The position numbers and the translations under genes are program-made. From Buttiauxella ferragutiae (GTDB lineage: Bacteria > Pseudomonadota > Gammaproteobacteria > Enterobacterales > Enterobacteriaceae): a stretch of 64,000 nt of DNA. The notes beneath the pieces are model-generated. The model was given only the letters and a program-made list of their open reading frames with translations, was not told where the DNA came from and did not search any database. The stretch is taken from the NCBI RefSeq assembly GCF_001654915.1, contig NZ_LXEQ01000045.1, one strand, 5' to 3'. Below are positions 1 to 8,286 of this stretch, piece by piece (position 1 is the first letter of the stretch; each line of letters starts with the position of its first letter).

Positions 1-329
1 TTATCTCTTATGCTCCTGGCAAAGATGAAGACACCGTAATGGAAGCCGCGCTTGAAGCGGGTGCCGAAGACGTCGTTTCTTATGACGACGGTGCTATCGA
101 CGTGTTCACCGCCTGGGAAGACATGGGCGCTGTCCGCGATGCACTGGAAGCAGCAGGTCTGAAAGCTGATGAAGCCGAAGTTTCTATGATCCCATCCACT
201 AAAGCGGATATGGATGCAGAAACCGCACCGAAACTGATGCGCCTTATCGATATGTTGGAAGACTGCGATGACGTGCAAGAGGTTTATCACAACGGTGAGA
301 TCTCTGACGAGGTTGCGGCAACCCTGTAA
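1..329 (+). CDS. yebC: YebC/PmpR family protein, C-terminal part
   Basis: The reading frame is open from the left edge and carries the acidic C-terminal domain of the YebC family, about 108 of the usual 246 residues. Recognisable features are the stretch around DGAIDVFTAWEDM and the end ISDEVAATL. The family is conserved in bacteria; members have been described as transcriptional regulators and, more recently, as factors relieving ribosome stalling. It lies directly upstream of ruvC, as in E. coli. The N-terminal part lies outside the window. Confidence 0.93.
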   Translation, partial: ISYAPGKDEDTVMEAALEAGAEDVVSYDDGAIDVFTAWEDMGAVRDALEAAGLKADEAEVSMIPSTKADMDAETAPKLMRLIDMLEDCDDVQEVYHNGEISDEVAATL

Positions 330-372
330 TGGTGTTGTCTGAAACCTTACACCTGTTTATGAGGGACGCGTG

Positions 373-894
373 ATGGCGATTATTCTCGGCATCGACCCGG
401 GGTCACGCGTTACCGGTTATGGTGTTATACGCCAGACTGGCCGGCAGCTAACCTATTTAGGCAGCGGCTGTATTCGTACTCAGGTGACCGACTTACCCTC
501 GCGTTTGAAACTCATCTACGCGGGGGTGAGCGAAATCATTACCCAGTTCCAGCCAGAGTATTTCGCTATTGAATCAGTGTTTATGGCGAAGAATGCCGAC
601 TCTGCTTTAAAGCTCGGACAGGCACGAGGTGCTGCGATTGTCGCGGCGGTAAACCATGAGCTTCCGGTGTTTGAATATGCCGCCCGTCAGGTAAAACAGA
701 CGGTAGTGGGTATCGGCAGTGCGGAGAAAAGCCAGGTGCAGCATATGGTACGCACTTTGCTCAAACTCTCTGCTAACCCACAAGCGGATGCGGCCGATGC
801 ACTGGCAATTGCCATTACGCATTGCCATGTGACGCAGAACTCGATGCAGATGAGTGATACACGGCTTAATCTGGCACGGGGACGATTAAAATAA
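373..894 (+). CDS. ruvC: Holliday junction resolvase RuvC
   Basis: This 173-residue protein is the endonuclease that nicks Holliday junctions symmetrically, acting with the RuvAB branch-migration motor. The N-terminus contains LGIDPGSRVTGYG with the first catalytic aspartate. The acidic residues near position 66 (YFAIES) and in the ADAADALAIAI segment near 138-141 complete the metal-binding site. I chose the ATG at 373 rather than the GTG one codon earlier because it matches the E. coli N-terminus. A GAGGGA ribosome-binding site precedes it. No yebB gene separates it from ruvA, unlike E. coli. Confidence 0.97.
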   Translation: MAIILGIDPGSRVTGYGVIRQTGRQLTYLGSGCIRTQVTDLPSRLKLIYAGVSEIITQFQPEYFAIESVFMAKNADSALKLGQARGAAIVAAVNHELPVFEYAARQVKQTVVGIGSAEKSQVQHMVRTLLKLSANPQADAADALAIAITHCHVTQNSMQMSDTRLNLARGRLK

Positions 895-898
895 ATAA

Positions 899-922
899 GG
901 CTGGATATCTATCCAGCCTTTT
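899..922 (+). promoter_or_regulatory. LexA (SOS) box of ruvAB, also terminator-like
   Basis: The 20-bp palindrome GGCTGGATATCTATCCAGCC contains CTG-N10-CAG and is almost identical to the known ruvAB SOS box of E. coli. It lies just after the ruvC stop codon and is followed by TTTTT. The same bases can therefore fold into a terminator hairpin for ruvC while serving as the LexA operator for ruvAB. Confidence 0.88.
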
Positions 923-973
923 TAATATGATAAGCAAAATTTTTGGCATAAACGCTAAACGCAGGAGCATATC

Positions 974-1585
974 GTGATTGGTCGACTCAGAGGCATCATC
1001 CTTGAAAAACAACCGCCGCTGGTACTTATGGAAGTCGGTGGCGTAGGGTATGAAGTCCACATGCCGATGACTTGCTTCTACGAATTACCGGATATCGGTA
1101 AAGAAGCGGTGGTATTCACTCAGTTCGTGGTGCGTGAAGACGCGCAGTTGCTCTACGGTTTCAACAACAAACAAGAACGTACCTTGTTCCGTGAGCTCAT
1201 CAAAGTGAATGGCGTTGGCCCTAAGCTGGCGCTGGCCATCCTCTCCGGTATGTCTGCACAACAATTTGTGAATGCCGTAGAGCGTGAAGAAATTGGTTCA
1301 TTGGTCAAATTGCCAGGCGTAGGTAAAAAGACCGCTGAGCGCTTGATTGTTGAAATGAAAGACCGCTTCAAAGGTATGCACGGCGACCTGTTTACTCCGG
1401 CGTCTGATCTGGTGCTGACCGCTCCGGAAAGTGGCGTGGCTGACGACGCAGAAGCAGAAGCGGTTGCGGCACTAGTATCACTGGGCTATAAACCACAAGA
1501 AGCCAGCCGTATGATTAGCAAAGTAGGGCGTGCCGGTGCTGATTGTGAAACGCTGATCCGCGAAGCACTCCGCGCAGCACTTTGA
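974..1585 (+). CDS. ruvA: Holliday junction branch migration protein RuvA
   Basis: The 203 residues equal the length of E. coli RuvA. The protein forms tetramers that clamp the Holliday junction and load the RuvB motor. An N-terminal OB-fold begins MIGRLRGIILEKQPP. Two helix-hairpin-helix DNA-binding motifs follow (VNGVGPKLALAIL and LPGVGKKTAERLI), and a flexible linker leads to the C-terminal RuvB-binding domain. The start is GTG, preceded by CAGGAG. It forms an SOS operon with ruvB, 21 bp downstream. Confidence 0.97.
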   Translation: MIGRLRGIILEKQPPLVLMEVGGVGYEVHMPMTCFYELPDIGKEAVVFTQFVVREDAQLLYGFNNKQERTLFRELIKVNGVGPKLALAILSGMSAQQFVNAVEREEIGSLVKLPGVGKKTAERLIVEMKDRFKGMHGDLFTPASDLVLTAPESGVADDAEAEAVAALVSLGYKPQEASRMISKVGRAGADCETLIREALRAAL

Positions 1586-1606
1586 AGCCCCTGAGGTAGA
1601 TGAAGG

Positions 1607-2617
1607 ATGATTGAAGCAGACCGTCTGGTATCGCCAGACACCATCACCCCTGATGAGTTAATTGACCGAGCCATTCGCCCGCGTTTTCTGGCGGATTACG
1701 TCGGCCAGCCGCAGGTTACATCGCAAATGGAGATCTTCATCCAGGCGGCAAAACTGCGTGGGGATGCGCTTGATCATCTGTTAATTTTCGGCCCACCAGG
1801 TTTGGGTAAAACCACGCTGGCTAATATTGTTGCCAACGAGATGGGCGTTAACCTGCGAACCACTTCCGGCCCCGTACTGGAAAAGGCAGGTGACCTGGCA
1901 GCGATGCTGACCAACCTCGAACCGCATGATGTTTTGTTCATTGATGAAATCCACCGCCTTTCACCGGTTGTTGAAGAAGTACTGTATCCGGCGATGGAAG
2001 ATTACCAGCTCGATATTATGATTGGTGAAGGCCCGGCGGCGCGTTCAATCAAAATTGATTTACCCCCGTTTACCCTGATTGGCGCGACAACTCGAGCGGG
2101 TTCTTTGACTTCGCCACTGCGTGACCGTTTCGGCATTGTGCAGCGCCTCGAGTTTTATCAGGTTGCCGATTTGCAGCACATTGTTGGCCGCAGTGCCAGC
2201 GTGCTGGGGCTTGAGATGAGCGAAGAGGGCGCGCTGGAAGTGGCGCGTCGTGCGCGTGGTACACCGCGTATTGCTAACCGTTTATTGCGTCGCGTGCGTG
2301 ACTTTTCGGAAGTACGGCACGATGGCACCATTAATGGTGACATCGCTTCGCAAGCGCTGGATATGCTGAATGTTGATACCGAAGGCTTTGACTATATGGA
2401 CCGCAAGCTATTGTTAGCGGTAATAGACAAATTCCTTGGCGGCCCGGTCGGGCTGGACAACCTCGCGGCAGCAATTGGTGAGGAACGGGAAACGATTGAA
2501 GATGTACTCGAACCCTTCCTGATTCAGCAGGGCTTCTTGCAACGTACGCCGCGCGGGCGAATGGCAACGCCAAGAGCCTGGACTCATTTTGGGATTGTGC
2601 CACCCGCACAGCCTTGA
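1607..2617 (+). CDS. ruvB: Holliday junction branch migration ATPase RuvB
   Basis: This 336-residue AAA+ motor is the hexameric ring that pumps DNA through the RuvA-bound junction. It shows Walker A GPPGLGKTTLA near residue 62, Walker B LFIDEIHR near 110, a sensor-1 region GATTRAG and a C-terminal winged-helix domain ending in the GRMATPRAW region typical of RuvB. An AGGATG ribosome-binding site lies before ATG 1607. The gene closes the ruvAB operon; a palindromic repeat and a terminator follow. Confidence 0.97.
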   Translation: MIEADRLVSPDTITPDELIDRAIRPRFLADYVGQPQVTSQMEIFIQAAKLRGDALDHLLIFGPPGLGKTTLANIVANEMGVNLRTTSGPVLEKAGDLAAMLTNLEPHDVLFIDEIHRLSPVVEEVLYPAMEDYQLDIMIGEGPAARSIKIDLPPFTLIGATTRAGSLTSPLRDRFGIVQRLEFYQVADLQHIVGRSASVLGLEMSEEGALEVARRARGTPRIANRLLRRVRDFSEVRHDGTINGDIASQALDMLNVDTEGFDYMDRKLLLAVIDKFLGGPVGLDNLAAAIGEERETIEDVLEPFLIQQGFLQRTPRGRMATPRAWTHFGIVPPAQP

Positions 2618-2623
2618 ATGATC

Positions 2624-2750
2624 TATACCCTAAATAATTCGAGTTGCAGTTAGGCGGCAAGGGAGTGAATCCCCAGGAGCTTACTTCAGTAAGTGACTGG
2701 GGTGAAGAAGTGCAGCCAACACCCCTGCAGCTTGAAGTATGACGGGTATA
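2624..2750. repeat. Dispersed palindromic intergenic repeat, copy 1
   Basis: The ends are inverted (TATACCC and GGGTATA), and inner segments also mirror each other (GAGTTGCAG against CTGCAGCTT; CCCCAG against CTGGGG). The whole unit can fold as a long imperfect cruciform or RNA hairpin. A second near-full copy lies at 13647-13764 and a fragment at 10878-10922. Repeats of this appearance are common between genes in several Enterobacterales; I assign no transposase or function. Confidence 0.75.
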
Positions 2751-2774
2751 AAAAGCTGCTCATCTATTGTTGAT

Positions 2775-2802
2775 AACCCCGGCTTTAGTCGGGGTTGTTT
2801 TT
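2775..2802 (+). terminator. Rho-independent terminator downstream of ruvB
   Basis: The stem AACCCCG / CGGGGTT has an 8-nt loop and is followed by G and a run of T. Confidence 0.8.
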
Positions 2803-3169
2803 AACTACGGTCGTTTGTAGATAATCCTATCTAAAGTACTCGGTTGGTATTACTGGAATGTGTAACATATCGAACCGTTTTCAATCAGAATCGTTCTGAC
2901 GCTGTTGCTGCGGTAAAGTCTGAACAGGCAGCAATATGATATCAACAGGGCTTCTCCCGATGCTAATGAACGGTCAGGTCACTGTGAAATGAGTTTCATA
3001 GGCTTTTACGAGACAGATTCCAGTTTGTGAAATTGTCTTAATTATCATAGAGAAAAACTCTAGTCGTCGGTAATAGTTAGCGGTATCTTTCCTGCGCACC
3101 TGCAAAATCAGGCGTCGGGATTGGAACCTCTGGTGGTGGAAGTTAAATCTTCTTATCGGAGGTTGCCAA
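2803..3169. other. Intergenic stretch leading to the symE remnant
   Basis: I see no convincing gene in these 367 bases. They form the upstream region of the symE-like frame at 3170. In the symE family this leader is where an antisense RNA (SymR) overlaps the start of the message, but no SymR homologue can be recognised by eye here. Confidence 0.4.
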
Positions 3170-3319
3170 ATGGCTACGACCTCAACCCAGACTCACCCAT
3201 CATCAACGCTTTCTAAAACCCATCGCCGCTACACCGTCAGCTACGTGCCTGCTCAGGGAATTCACGATACGCCTTCAATACCTCTTCCTGGAGAATGGCT
3301 GGCAGAAGCCGGGCCGTGA
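3170..3319 (+). pseudogene. SymE-like toxin remnant (49 residues, truncated)
   Basis: After a strong GGAGG ribosome-binding site an ATG opens a 49-residue frame. Its second half (RRYTVSYVPA ... PLPGEWLAEAG) matches the SymE core of an RYTVSY strand followed by I-P-L-x-G-x-W-L-x-x-AG. Intact SymE proteins then continue for 50-60 more residues with the rest of the AbrB-like fold. Here a stop follows AGP immediately and no frame resumes the domain. SymE is an SOS-linked toxin of a type I system. I read this copy as a broken relic next to the tacAT-like pair. Confidence 0.6.
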
Positions 3320-3409
3320 AGTTGTTGTACATTTTCTTTGGTGTGTAATGACATCAACGTTACGCAAGCTGTATACTTATTACCCACAAACATCTATGAG
3401 GAAGATATC

Positions 3410-3703
3410 ATGCCTGGTGCACAAAACATCGGTGTTAAGCGTGAAACGTTAAATTTGCGTATTAAGTCCACCGAGCGCGACCTGATCGACCGTGCAGCAA
3501 AAGTCAGAGGGAAAAATCGTACTGATTTTGTTCTGGATGCTGCTCGGGCAGCGGCTGAAGAAACGCTGCTTGAACAGCGTATTATTATGGTGGACCCCGA
3601 AGCTTATCAGGAGTTTCTTGCTCGCCTTGATCAGGCGCCGGAATCCAATGCGGCACTGCGTAAAACCATGCAGACAATCGCACCCTGGAATCATAAAAAA
3701 TGA
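3410..3703 (+). CDS. DUF1778 (TacA-type) antitoxin
   Basis: This 97-residue protein has a ribbon-helix-helix N-terminus (TLNLRIKSTERDLIDRAAKVRGKNRTDFVLDA) and a C-terminal tail that in TacA antitoxins wraps and inactivates the partner acetyltransferase. I placed the start at ATG 3410, which has a GAGGAAG site upstream; the frame extends further 5' but without a good signal. A TATACT -10 hexamer at 3372-3377 suggests the promoter, which this protein probably represses. The stop overlaps the next start by 4 bp (ATGA), as is usual for this pair. Confidence 0.88.
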   Translation: MPGAQNIGVKRETLNLRIKSTERDLIDRAAKVRGKNRTDFVLDAARAAAEETLLEQRIIMVDPEAYQEFLARLDQAPESNAALRKTMQTIAPWNHKK

Positions 3704-4188
3704 TTGCCGCTCCTGAACCTCTACGCGCTGAACATGTTGTTAGCCAGTTTTGTTGCGGAGTGGAGTCTATGGATAGCTGGCTCAGACAGCGGGCGATGAA
3801 AAATCAGTTAACCGGTGCATCCCGTACTTTCGTTTGTTGTGATGAAGCAAGGGTGCTGGCTTACTATTCACTGGCATCAAGTGCGGTTGCACCGAACTCA
3901 GCGCCAGGTCGCTTTCGTCGTAATATGCCTGACCCGATCCCGGTAGTAATATTGGGGTGTCTGGCAGTTGATAAATCGTTACACGGGAAGGGCATCGGCA
4001 GGGCGCTGGTGCGTGATGCCGGACTACGGGTCATTCAGACAGCAGAAACGATTGGTATCCGTGGGATGCTGGTTCACGCCCTCTCTGAGGAAGCCAGGGA
4101 TTTTTATTTACGCGTCGGGTTTGAACCCTCACCAGTAGAACCGATGACGTTGATGATCACTACTGGAGATTTAGTCGCCGCTCTTTGA
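3700..4188 (+). CDS. GNAT-family toxin (TacT-type acetyltransferase)
   Basis: This 162-residue GNAT protein follows its antitoxin with a 4-bp overlap. The acetyl-CoA loop is visible as LAVDKSLHGKGIGRALVRDA (near 88-107), and the C-terminal ARDFYLRVGFEPS segment carries the tyrosine that acts as catalytic residue in TacT. TacT toxins acetylate the amino group of charged tRNAs and block translation. The pair sits between ruvB and znuB, where E. coli has no such genes, so it is an accessory insertion. Substrate specificity cannot be judged from sequence. Confidence 0.87.
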   Translation: MIAAPEPLRAEHVVSQFCCGVESMDSWLRQRAMKNQLTGASRTFVCCDEARVLAYYSLASSAVAPNSAPGRFRRNMPDPIPVVILGCLAVDKSLHGKGIGRALVRDAGLRVIQTAETIGIRGMLVHALSEEARDFYLRVGFEPSPVEPMTLMITTGDLVAAL

Positions 4189-4263
4189 ACTGAGCGCCAA
4201 AAAGCGACTCAACTGTTCTTGTCACCCGAACTATTGCCAGTAGTCCGGGTGCTAAATAATTGT

Positions 4264-5049
4264 TTATGCCGCTTGTTTCTTCGCCATACTCAGCACAAAC
4301 AACACCGCCGAACTCAATACCACTGATGGCCCTGCGGGCGTGTCATAGAATGCTGAGAACGTCAGCCCACCCGTCACGGAAAGCATCCCGATAATCACCG
4401 CGAAACCTGCCATCTGCTCAGGCGTGCGCGCAAAACGACGTGCGGTTGCCGCAGGAATAATCAGCAGCGAAGTGATAATCAGCGCACCAACAAATTTCAT
4501 TGCAACGCCAATCGTCAGGGCTGTCACCAGCATCAACAGCATCTTCACTCGTTGCAGGTTAACCCCATCTACATGGGCGAGATCCGGGCTAATAGTCATC
4601 GACAACAAGTTGCGCCATTGCCAAAGCAGAACGCCGACGACCACCGCAACGCCCAACGCAATTGAGATAATGTCTGGCATGGTGACTGAAAGCAGGTCGC
4701 CAAACAGATAGGCCATCAAATCGACACGGACGTTAGACATCAAACTCACGACCACCAGACCCAGCGACAAAGCACTGTGTGCCAGGATACCTAAGAGGGT
4801 ATCTAATGCCAGATGTGGGCGTTTCTCGAGCCAGACCAGGCCGAAAGCCAGCATTAACGTCACAGCAATCACGGCATAAAAAGGATTCACATTGAGCAAT
4901 AAGCCAAAGGCCACGCCTAATAAAGAAGCGTGGGCGAGGGTATCGCCAAAGTAAGACATTCTACGCCATACAACAAACGAACCAAGCGGGCCAGCAGCGC
5001 ACGCCAGCAGGATCCCGGCAAGCCAGCCGGGTAACAACAATTCAATCAT
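4264..5049 (-). CDS. znuB: Zinc ABC transporter, membrane subunit ZnuB
   Basis: A 261-residue, strongly hydrophobic permease of the ABC-3 family forming the inner-membrane channel of the high-affinity zinc importer ZnuABC. It begins MIELLLPGWLAGILLACAAG and shows about seven to eight membrane spans. Its start overlaps the end of znuC by 4 bp, so the two subunits are translationally coupled. Confidence 0.97.
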   Translation of the reverse strand: MIELLLPGWLAGILLACAAGPLGSFVVWRRMSYFGDTLAHASLLGVAFGLLLNVNPFYAVIAVTLMLAFGLVWLEKRPHLALDTLLGILAHSALSLGLVVVSLMSNVRVDLMAYLFGDLLSVTMPDIISIALGVAVVVGVLLWQWRNLLSMTISPDLAHVDGVNLQRVKMLLMLVTALTIGVAMKFVGALIITSLLIIPAATARRFARTPEQMAGFAVIIGMLSVTGGLTFSAFYDTPAGPSVVLSSAVLFVLSMAKKQAA

Positions 5050-5801
5050 GACTGGCCATTCCCTCTGCGCAGAACGATACGTCCGGTAAGATCGTGACGG
5101 TGATTATGGTGGTGACGATAAATGCCTAACTGCTCCGCACCACGCTGGCCGAACATCGAAATGAATTCCGGGTGCATCGACACCACTTCTGGCGTACCGG
5201 AGCAGCAAATGTGGTGGTTAAGGCACAGCACATCATCAGTTTTTGCCATCACTAGATGCAGGTCGTGGGAAACCATCAACACCGCGCAATCCAATTCGTG
5301 GCGCAGTTGATCAATCAGGTTATACAGTGCCAATTGGCCATTCACATCAACACCTTGCGTAGGCTCATCAAGCACCAGCAATTGCGGTTGATTGAGCAGC
5401 GCGCGTGCCAACAGGACGCGTTGGTTTTCACCGCCGGAAAGCTTTTGCATCGGGGCTTCAATCAGATGAGCGGCTTGAACGCGTTTAAGCGCTGGCAGAA
5501 TATCCGCTTTTTTCACGCCAGGGCGCAGGCGCATAAAACGACTTACCGTAAGCGGCAGGGTGGCATCCAGATGCAGTTTTTGCGGCACATAGCCAATACG
5601 CAGGTCGCGGTCGCGCTTGATAACTCCTTCGTCAGGTGCTACCAGCCCAAGAACCACACGCACCAGCGTTGATTTTCCAGCGCCATTTGGCCCGAGCAGC
5701 GTCAAAATTCGGCCTGGCTTGAGGTCGAGTGAAATATCAGACAGCACACGGCGTTGTCCGAAAGAAACAGAAATATTTTCCAGTGATACCAGATTTGTCA
5801 T
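5046..5801 (-). CDS. znuC: Zinc ABC transporter, ATPase subunit ZnuC
   Basis: This 251-residue ABC ATPase powers zinc import through ZnuB. It has Walker A LLGPNGAGKSTLVR near residue 35, the signature LSGGENQRVLLARAL near 121 and Walker B LLVLDEPTQGVD near 142. The C-terminal tail is histidine-rich (GIYRHHHNHRHD), as in E. coli ZnuC, and may bind zinc. It is transcribed divergently from znuA across a shared operator region. Confidence 0.97.
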   Translation of the reverse strand: MTNLVSLENISVSFGQRRVLSDISLDLKPGRILTLLGPNGAGKSTLVRVVLGLVAPDEGVIKRDRDLRIGYVPQKLHLDATLPLTVSRFMRLRPGVKKADILPALKRVQAAHLIEAPMQKLSGGENQRVLLARALLNQPQLLVLDEPTQGVDVNGQLALYNLIDQLRHELDCAVLMVSHDLHLVMAKTDDVLCLNHHICCSGTPEVVSMHPEFISMFGQRGAEQLGIYRHHHNHRHDLTGRIVLRRGNGQS

Positions 5802-5827
5802 GACAATTTCAGGGGTTGCAGAAGTTA

Positions 5828-5850
5828 GCGAATGTTATAATATCACACAT
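5828..5850. promoter_or_regulatory. Zur box in the znuA-znuCB divergent promoter
   Basis: The segment GAATGTTATAATATCACAC lies between the divergent starts and matches the E. coli znu operator (GAAATGTTATAATATCACAC) except for one missing A. Zur with bound zinc represses both directions here. Confidence 0.82.
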
Positions 5851-5880
5851 CTCTGATTCATAACGATGATAAGTCGCATT

Positions 5881-6825
5881 ATGTTACATAAAAACTCATT
5901 TCTTTGCGCAGCTTTAACAACTGCTTTTATGGCTACCGCAGCCGTGCCCGCACAGGCCGCCGTGGTTGCCTCTATCAAGCCATTAGGTTTTATTGCCGCA
6001 GCGATCGCTGACGGCGTGACACCGACAGAGGTTTTACTGCCAGATGGCGCTTCTGAGCATGATTATGCACTTCGCCCATCGGATGTAAAACGCTTACAAA
6101 GCGCGGACTTAGTGGTGTGGGTTGGCCCAGAAATGGAAGCCTTCATGCAGAAGTCGGTTAATCAATTAGCTGAACAAAAACAAGTGCAATTGGCTGTATT
6201 GCCGGGTGTGAAACCGTTGCTCATGAAAGGCGGTGACGACGACGACCATGGTCATGAAGGACATGACAATTCAGCCGAAAATAGTGATGTAGATCACCAT
6301 CATGGTGAATACAACATGCATATTTGGCTTTCACCAGAGGTAGCGCGGCTGTCGGCGGTTGCAATCCACGATAAATTAGTGGAACTTATGCCCCAAAATA
6401 GAGCCAAACTTGACGCCAACTTGCAATCTTTCGAGTTAGGATTAGCCAACATCGACAAGCAAGTGGCTAACGTGCTCGCACCGCTCAAAGGTGAAGGGTA
6501 TTTCGTTTTTCACGACGCTTATGGCTACTTTGAAAAACACTACGGTCTAACACCTCTTGGTCATTTTACCGTGAACCCTGAAATCCAGCCCGGTGCGCAG
6601 CGTTTACATGACATCAGAACACAGTTGGTTGAGCAAAAAGCCGTGTGCGTATTTGCTGAACCACAATTCAGGCCAGCCGTGATCAATGCCGTAGCCCGTG
6701 GTACTAACGTCCGTTCCGGAACGCTGGACCCACTGGGGATTGAGGTTAAGCTCGGCAAAGACAGCTATATGCAGTTTTTGAACGGGCTTGCGAACCAGTA
6801 TGCGAGCTGCCTGAAAGGAGATTAA
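5881..6825 (+). CDS. znuA: Periplasmic zinc-binding protein ZnuA
   Basis: This 314-residue protein captures zinc in the periplasm and delivers it to ZnuB. The start at ATG 5881 gives the E. coli-like N-terminus MLHKNSF and a signal peptide ending near VPAQAA. The metal ligands include the histidines in the EHDY, HIW and GHFTVN segments. A His/Asp-rich loop (DDDDHGHEGHD ... DHHHGEYN, about residues 118-145) is typical of zinc-specific members. An upstream in-frame ATG at 5866 is less likely because it would spoil the signal peptide. Confidence 0.96.
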   Translation: MLHKNSFLCAALTTAFMATAAVPAQAAVVASIKPLGFIAAAIADGVTPTEVLLPDGASEHDYALRPSDVKRLQSADLVVWVGPEMEAFMQKSVNQLAEQKQVQLAVLPGVKPLLMKGGDDDDHGHEGHDNSAENSDVDHHHGEYNMHIWLSPEVARLSAVAIHDKLVELMPQNRAKLDANLQSFELGLANIDKQVANVLAPLKGEGYFVFHDAYGYFEKHYGLTPLGHFTVNPEIQPGAQRLHDIRTQLVEQKAVCVFAEPQFRPAVINAVARGTNVRSGTLDPLGIEVKLGKDSYMQFLNGLANQYASCLKGD

Positions 6826-6840
6826 CGAGGAAGTGAATAC

Positions 6841-8163
6841 GTGCAACAGATAGCCCGCTCTGTCGCCCTGGCATTCGACAATTTGTCCCGGCCCCACCGC
6901 GTTATGCTGGGGTCGCTTACAGTTCTTACACTTGCGGTCGCTGTTTGGCGACCGTACGTCTATCATCCTGAAGCCAGCCCTGTTATCAAAACCATTGAGC
7001 TTGAGAAAAACGAGATCCGTTCGTTGCTTCCTGAAGCCAGTGAACCTTTAGACCAGTCTCCAGACGCTGAAGACGACACCATTCCGCAAGATGAACTGGA
7101 TGATAAAACCGCCGGTGAAGCTGGGGTTCATGAGTATGTCGTGTCTACCGGGGATACGCTTAGCAGCATCCTGAACCAGTACGGAATTGATATGGGTGAT
7201 ATCAGCCAGCTTGCCGCGGTTGATAAAGATCTGCGTAACCTGAAAATCGGTCAACAACTTTCCTGGACGTTAAATGCTGATGGCGAGTTACAACGCCTGA
7301 CCTGGGAAATGTCGCGCCGTGAAACACGCACCTACGACCGTTCAGGTACGGCCTTTAAGCTCAGCAGCGAAATGCAGCAAGGCGAATGGGTTAACAATGT
7401 TTTGAAAGGCACGGTAGGCAGTAGTTTCGTCAGCAGCGCGAAAGATGCTGGATTAACCAGCGCTGAAATCAGCGGAGTTATCAAGGCCATGCAGTGGCAA
7501 ATGGACTTCCGCAAAGTGAAAAAAGGCGATCAGTTCGCGGTGTTAATGTCTCGCGAAATGCTTGAAGGCAAACGTGAGCAAAGCCGTTTGGTTGGTGTGC
7601 GTCTACGCAGTGGCGGTAAAGATTATTACGCCATTCGTGCAGAAGACGGCAAGTTCTACGACAGAAGCGGTTCGGGTCTCGCGAAGGGCTTTATGCGCTT
7701 CCCGACGGCTAAACAGTTCCGTATTTCGTCAAACTTTAATCCTCGTCGCCTTAACCCGGTCACCGGTCGTGTTGCGCCGCACAAAGGTGTCGACTTTGCT
7801 ATGCCACAAGGTACGCCAGTGTTGGCTGTCGGTGATGGTGAAGTGGTGATGGCAAAACGTAGCGGTGCGGCAGGTTACTTCGTGGCTATTCGCCACGGGC
7901 GTTCATATACCACCCGCTACATGCACTTGAAGAAACTGTTAGTGAAGCCAGGTCAGAAAGTGAAACGCGGCGATCGTGTAGCATTGTCAGGCAATACCGG
8001 GCGCTCTACGGGGCCGCATTTGCATTATGAAGTGTGGGTTAACCAACAAGCGGTGAATCCGTTGACCGCGAAACTGCCACGTACCGAAGGGCTGACAGGC
8101 TCCGATCGTAACGAATATCTGGCTCAGGTTCGTGAAGTCACTCCACAGCTCAGTTTCAATTAA
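6841..8163 (+). CDS. mepM: Murein DD-endopeptidase MepM
   Basis: This 440-residue protein has the length of E. coli MepM (YebA), which cleaves D-Ala-mDAP cross-links so new murein strands can be inserted. An N-terminal membrane anchor (VMLGSLTVLTLAVAVW) is followed by a LysM domain (EYVVSTGDTLSSIL, near 95-140) and an M23 metallopeptidase domain. The zinc ligands lie in HKGVDFA and HLHYEVW. The start is GTG at 6841, 15 bp after znuA. Co-occurrence with the zinc operon fits its zinc dependence, but this is the ancestral order. Confidence 0.96.
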   Translation: MQQIARSVALAFDNLSRPHRVMLGSLTVLTLAVAVWRPYVYHPEASPVIKTIELEKNEIRSLLPEASEPLDQSPDAEDDTIPQDELDDKTAGEAGVHEYVVSTGDTLSSILNQYGIDMGDISQLAAVDKDLRNLKIGQQLSWTLNADGELQRLTWEMSRRETRTYDRSGTAFKLSSEMQQGEWVNNVLKGTVGSSFVSSAKDAGLTSAEISGVIKAMQWQMDFRKVKKGDQFAVLMSREMLEGKREQSRLVGVRLRSGGKDYYAIRAEDGKFYDRSGSGLAKGFMRFPTAKQFRISSNFNPRRLNPVTGRVAPHKGVDFAMPQGTPVLAVGDGEVVMAKRSGAAGYFVAIRHGRSYTTRYMHLKKLLVKPGQKVKRGDRVALSGNTGRSTGPHLHYEVWVNQQAVNPLTAKLPRTEGLTGSDRNEYLAQVREVTPQLSFN

Positions 8164-8179
8164 TCCAGTGCTGTGAATA

Positions 8180-8206
8180 AAGCCGGTTCCCAGTAACCGG
8201 CTTTTT
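8180..8206 (+). terminator. Terminator after mepM
   Basis: The stem AAGCCGGTT / AACCGGCTT is followed by a run of T. Confidence 0.85.
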
Positions 8207-8286
8207 CTTTGTCTGAAAGGCATTACCCCGCTAAGATACTGATAAATTCATGTCATCAATGATTTGATGCTGTACTGAGAATATGA

